DNA of 5,164 bases from Ottowia sp. (GTDB taxonomy: Bacteria; Pseudomonadota; Gammaproteobacteria; Burkholderiales; Burkholderiaceae_C): contig JALOAS010000143.1 of the NCBI GenBank assembly GCA_023228705.1, positions 1 to 5,164 of the forward strand, written 5' to 3'. The notes under the pieces are model-generated. The model had not been told where the DNA came from. It saw nothing but the letters and a program-made list of their open reading frames with translations, and searched no databases. Both the position numbers and the translations under genes were made by a program. Positions 5,036 to 5,164 of the stretch are shown one piece after another; position 1 is the stretch's first letter; each line of letters starts with the position of its first letter.

Positions 5036-5164
5036 ATGGGCGTGTCAGGCAAGGGTGAGTGCTGCGGCTCCAAAGGTGCCTGCGCACCTTTGGACAGCAC
5101 GAACAGAAGCAGCCTCTGGCTGCGGGGCGCCCTGCAAGGGCGACAACGCCGCAGACTTGCTGTC
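5036..5164 (+). CDS. Possible start of an unidentified gene with a Cys-rich N-terminus (partial)
   Basis: From the ATG at 5036 a frame stays open for 43 codons to the window end, preceded by a well-spaced GAGGG (5024-5028). The product starts MGVSGKGECCGSKGACAPLD and continues with an Arg-rich, non-hydrophobic stretch. The CCGSKGAC cluster recalls the metal-binding N-termini of some cation efflux proteins, but the following residues do not look like their first transmembrane helix, so I do not assign a function. Against a gene: the frame runs through an exact 11-bp inverted repeat (5069-5094) and two further hairpins, which is more typical of intergenic DNA in this window. Forty-three open codons also mean little at this GC content. 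Confidence 0.3.
   Translation, partial: MGVSGKGECCGSKGACAPLDSTNRSSLWLRGALQGRQRRRLAV
5059..5100. repeat. Long hairpin with exact 11-bp stem
   Basis: TCCAAAGGTGC (5069-5079), loop CTGC and GCACCTTTGGA (5084-5094) form a perfect 11-bp stem. It is extended outside by GTGCTG (5059-5064) pairing with CAGCAC (5095-5100) across a 4-nt one-sided bulge CGGC, for 17 bp in all. It is the strongest single hairpin in the window. No T-run follows on either strand. It lies inside the doubtful frame starting at 5036. Confidence 0.75.
5109..5142. repeat. Two adjacent 6-bp hairpins
   Basis: GCAGCC-TCT-GGCTGC (5109-5123) and CGCCCT-GCA-AGGGCG (5128-5142) are perfect 6-bp stems with 3-nt loops, only four bases apart and just downstream of the 5059-5100 hairpin. 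The segments CTGCGGC (5062-5068) and GCCGCAG (5148-5154) could close all three into one branched fold. Their role is unknown. Confidence 0.6.

Overview
The window looks like chromosomal DNA from a GC-rich Gram-negative bacterium, most likely a betaproteobacterium of the order Burkholderiales, perhaps Comamonadaceae. This rests on protein style (a short Comamonadaceae-like acyl-CoA ligase starting MQGLMQ, a LivK-type periplasmic binding protein, SelO and MsrB), strong G/C bias at third codon positions and long antisense shadow reading frames. It is inferred from memory of these families, not from a search.

Layout. Positions 1-148 (minus) hold the first 49 codons of a periplasmic ABC-transporter substrate-binding protein, which runs off the left edge. 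Upstream of it on the same strand is a complete AMP-forming fatty-acyl/methylthiopropionyl-type CoA ligase (315-1964, minus). A 149-bp divergent spacer separates the ligase from selO (2114-3574, plus), which encodes a SelO/YdiU protein adenylyltransferase. Positions 3575-3908 carry no convincing gene. They hold a compact repeat island: near-perfect 16-bp inverted repeats at 3615-3630 and 3827-3842 enclose three short hairpins and a heptanucleotide tandem array. A single-domain rhodanese (3909-4325, minus) converges on this island. It is divergent from msrB (4505-4915, plus), a zinc-type methionine-R-sulfoxide reductase. The last 249 bp are rich in hairpins. They may contain the start of another gene (5036 onward, plus), but that call is uncertain.

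How it fits together. The ligase and binding protein suggest uptake and CoA activation of a carboxylic acid, as a same-strand pair. SelO, the rhodanese and MsrB share a thiol/sulfur redox theme: redox-linked AMPylation, sulfane-sulfur transfer and methionine sulfoxide repair. SelO and MsrB both have selenoprotein relatives in vertebrates and carry cysteine at the equivalent positions here.

I see no phage, transposase, CRISPR array, tRNA, rRNA or defence system. The most unusual content is non-coding: the MITE-like repeat island with its heptamer array, and the cluster of hairpins at the right end.
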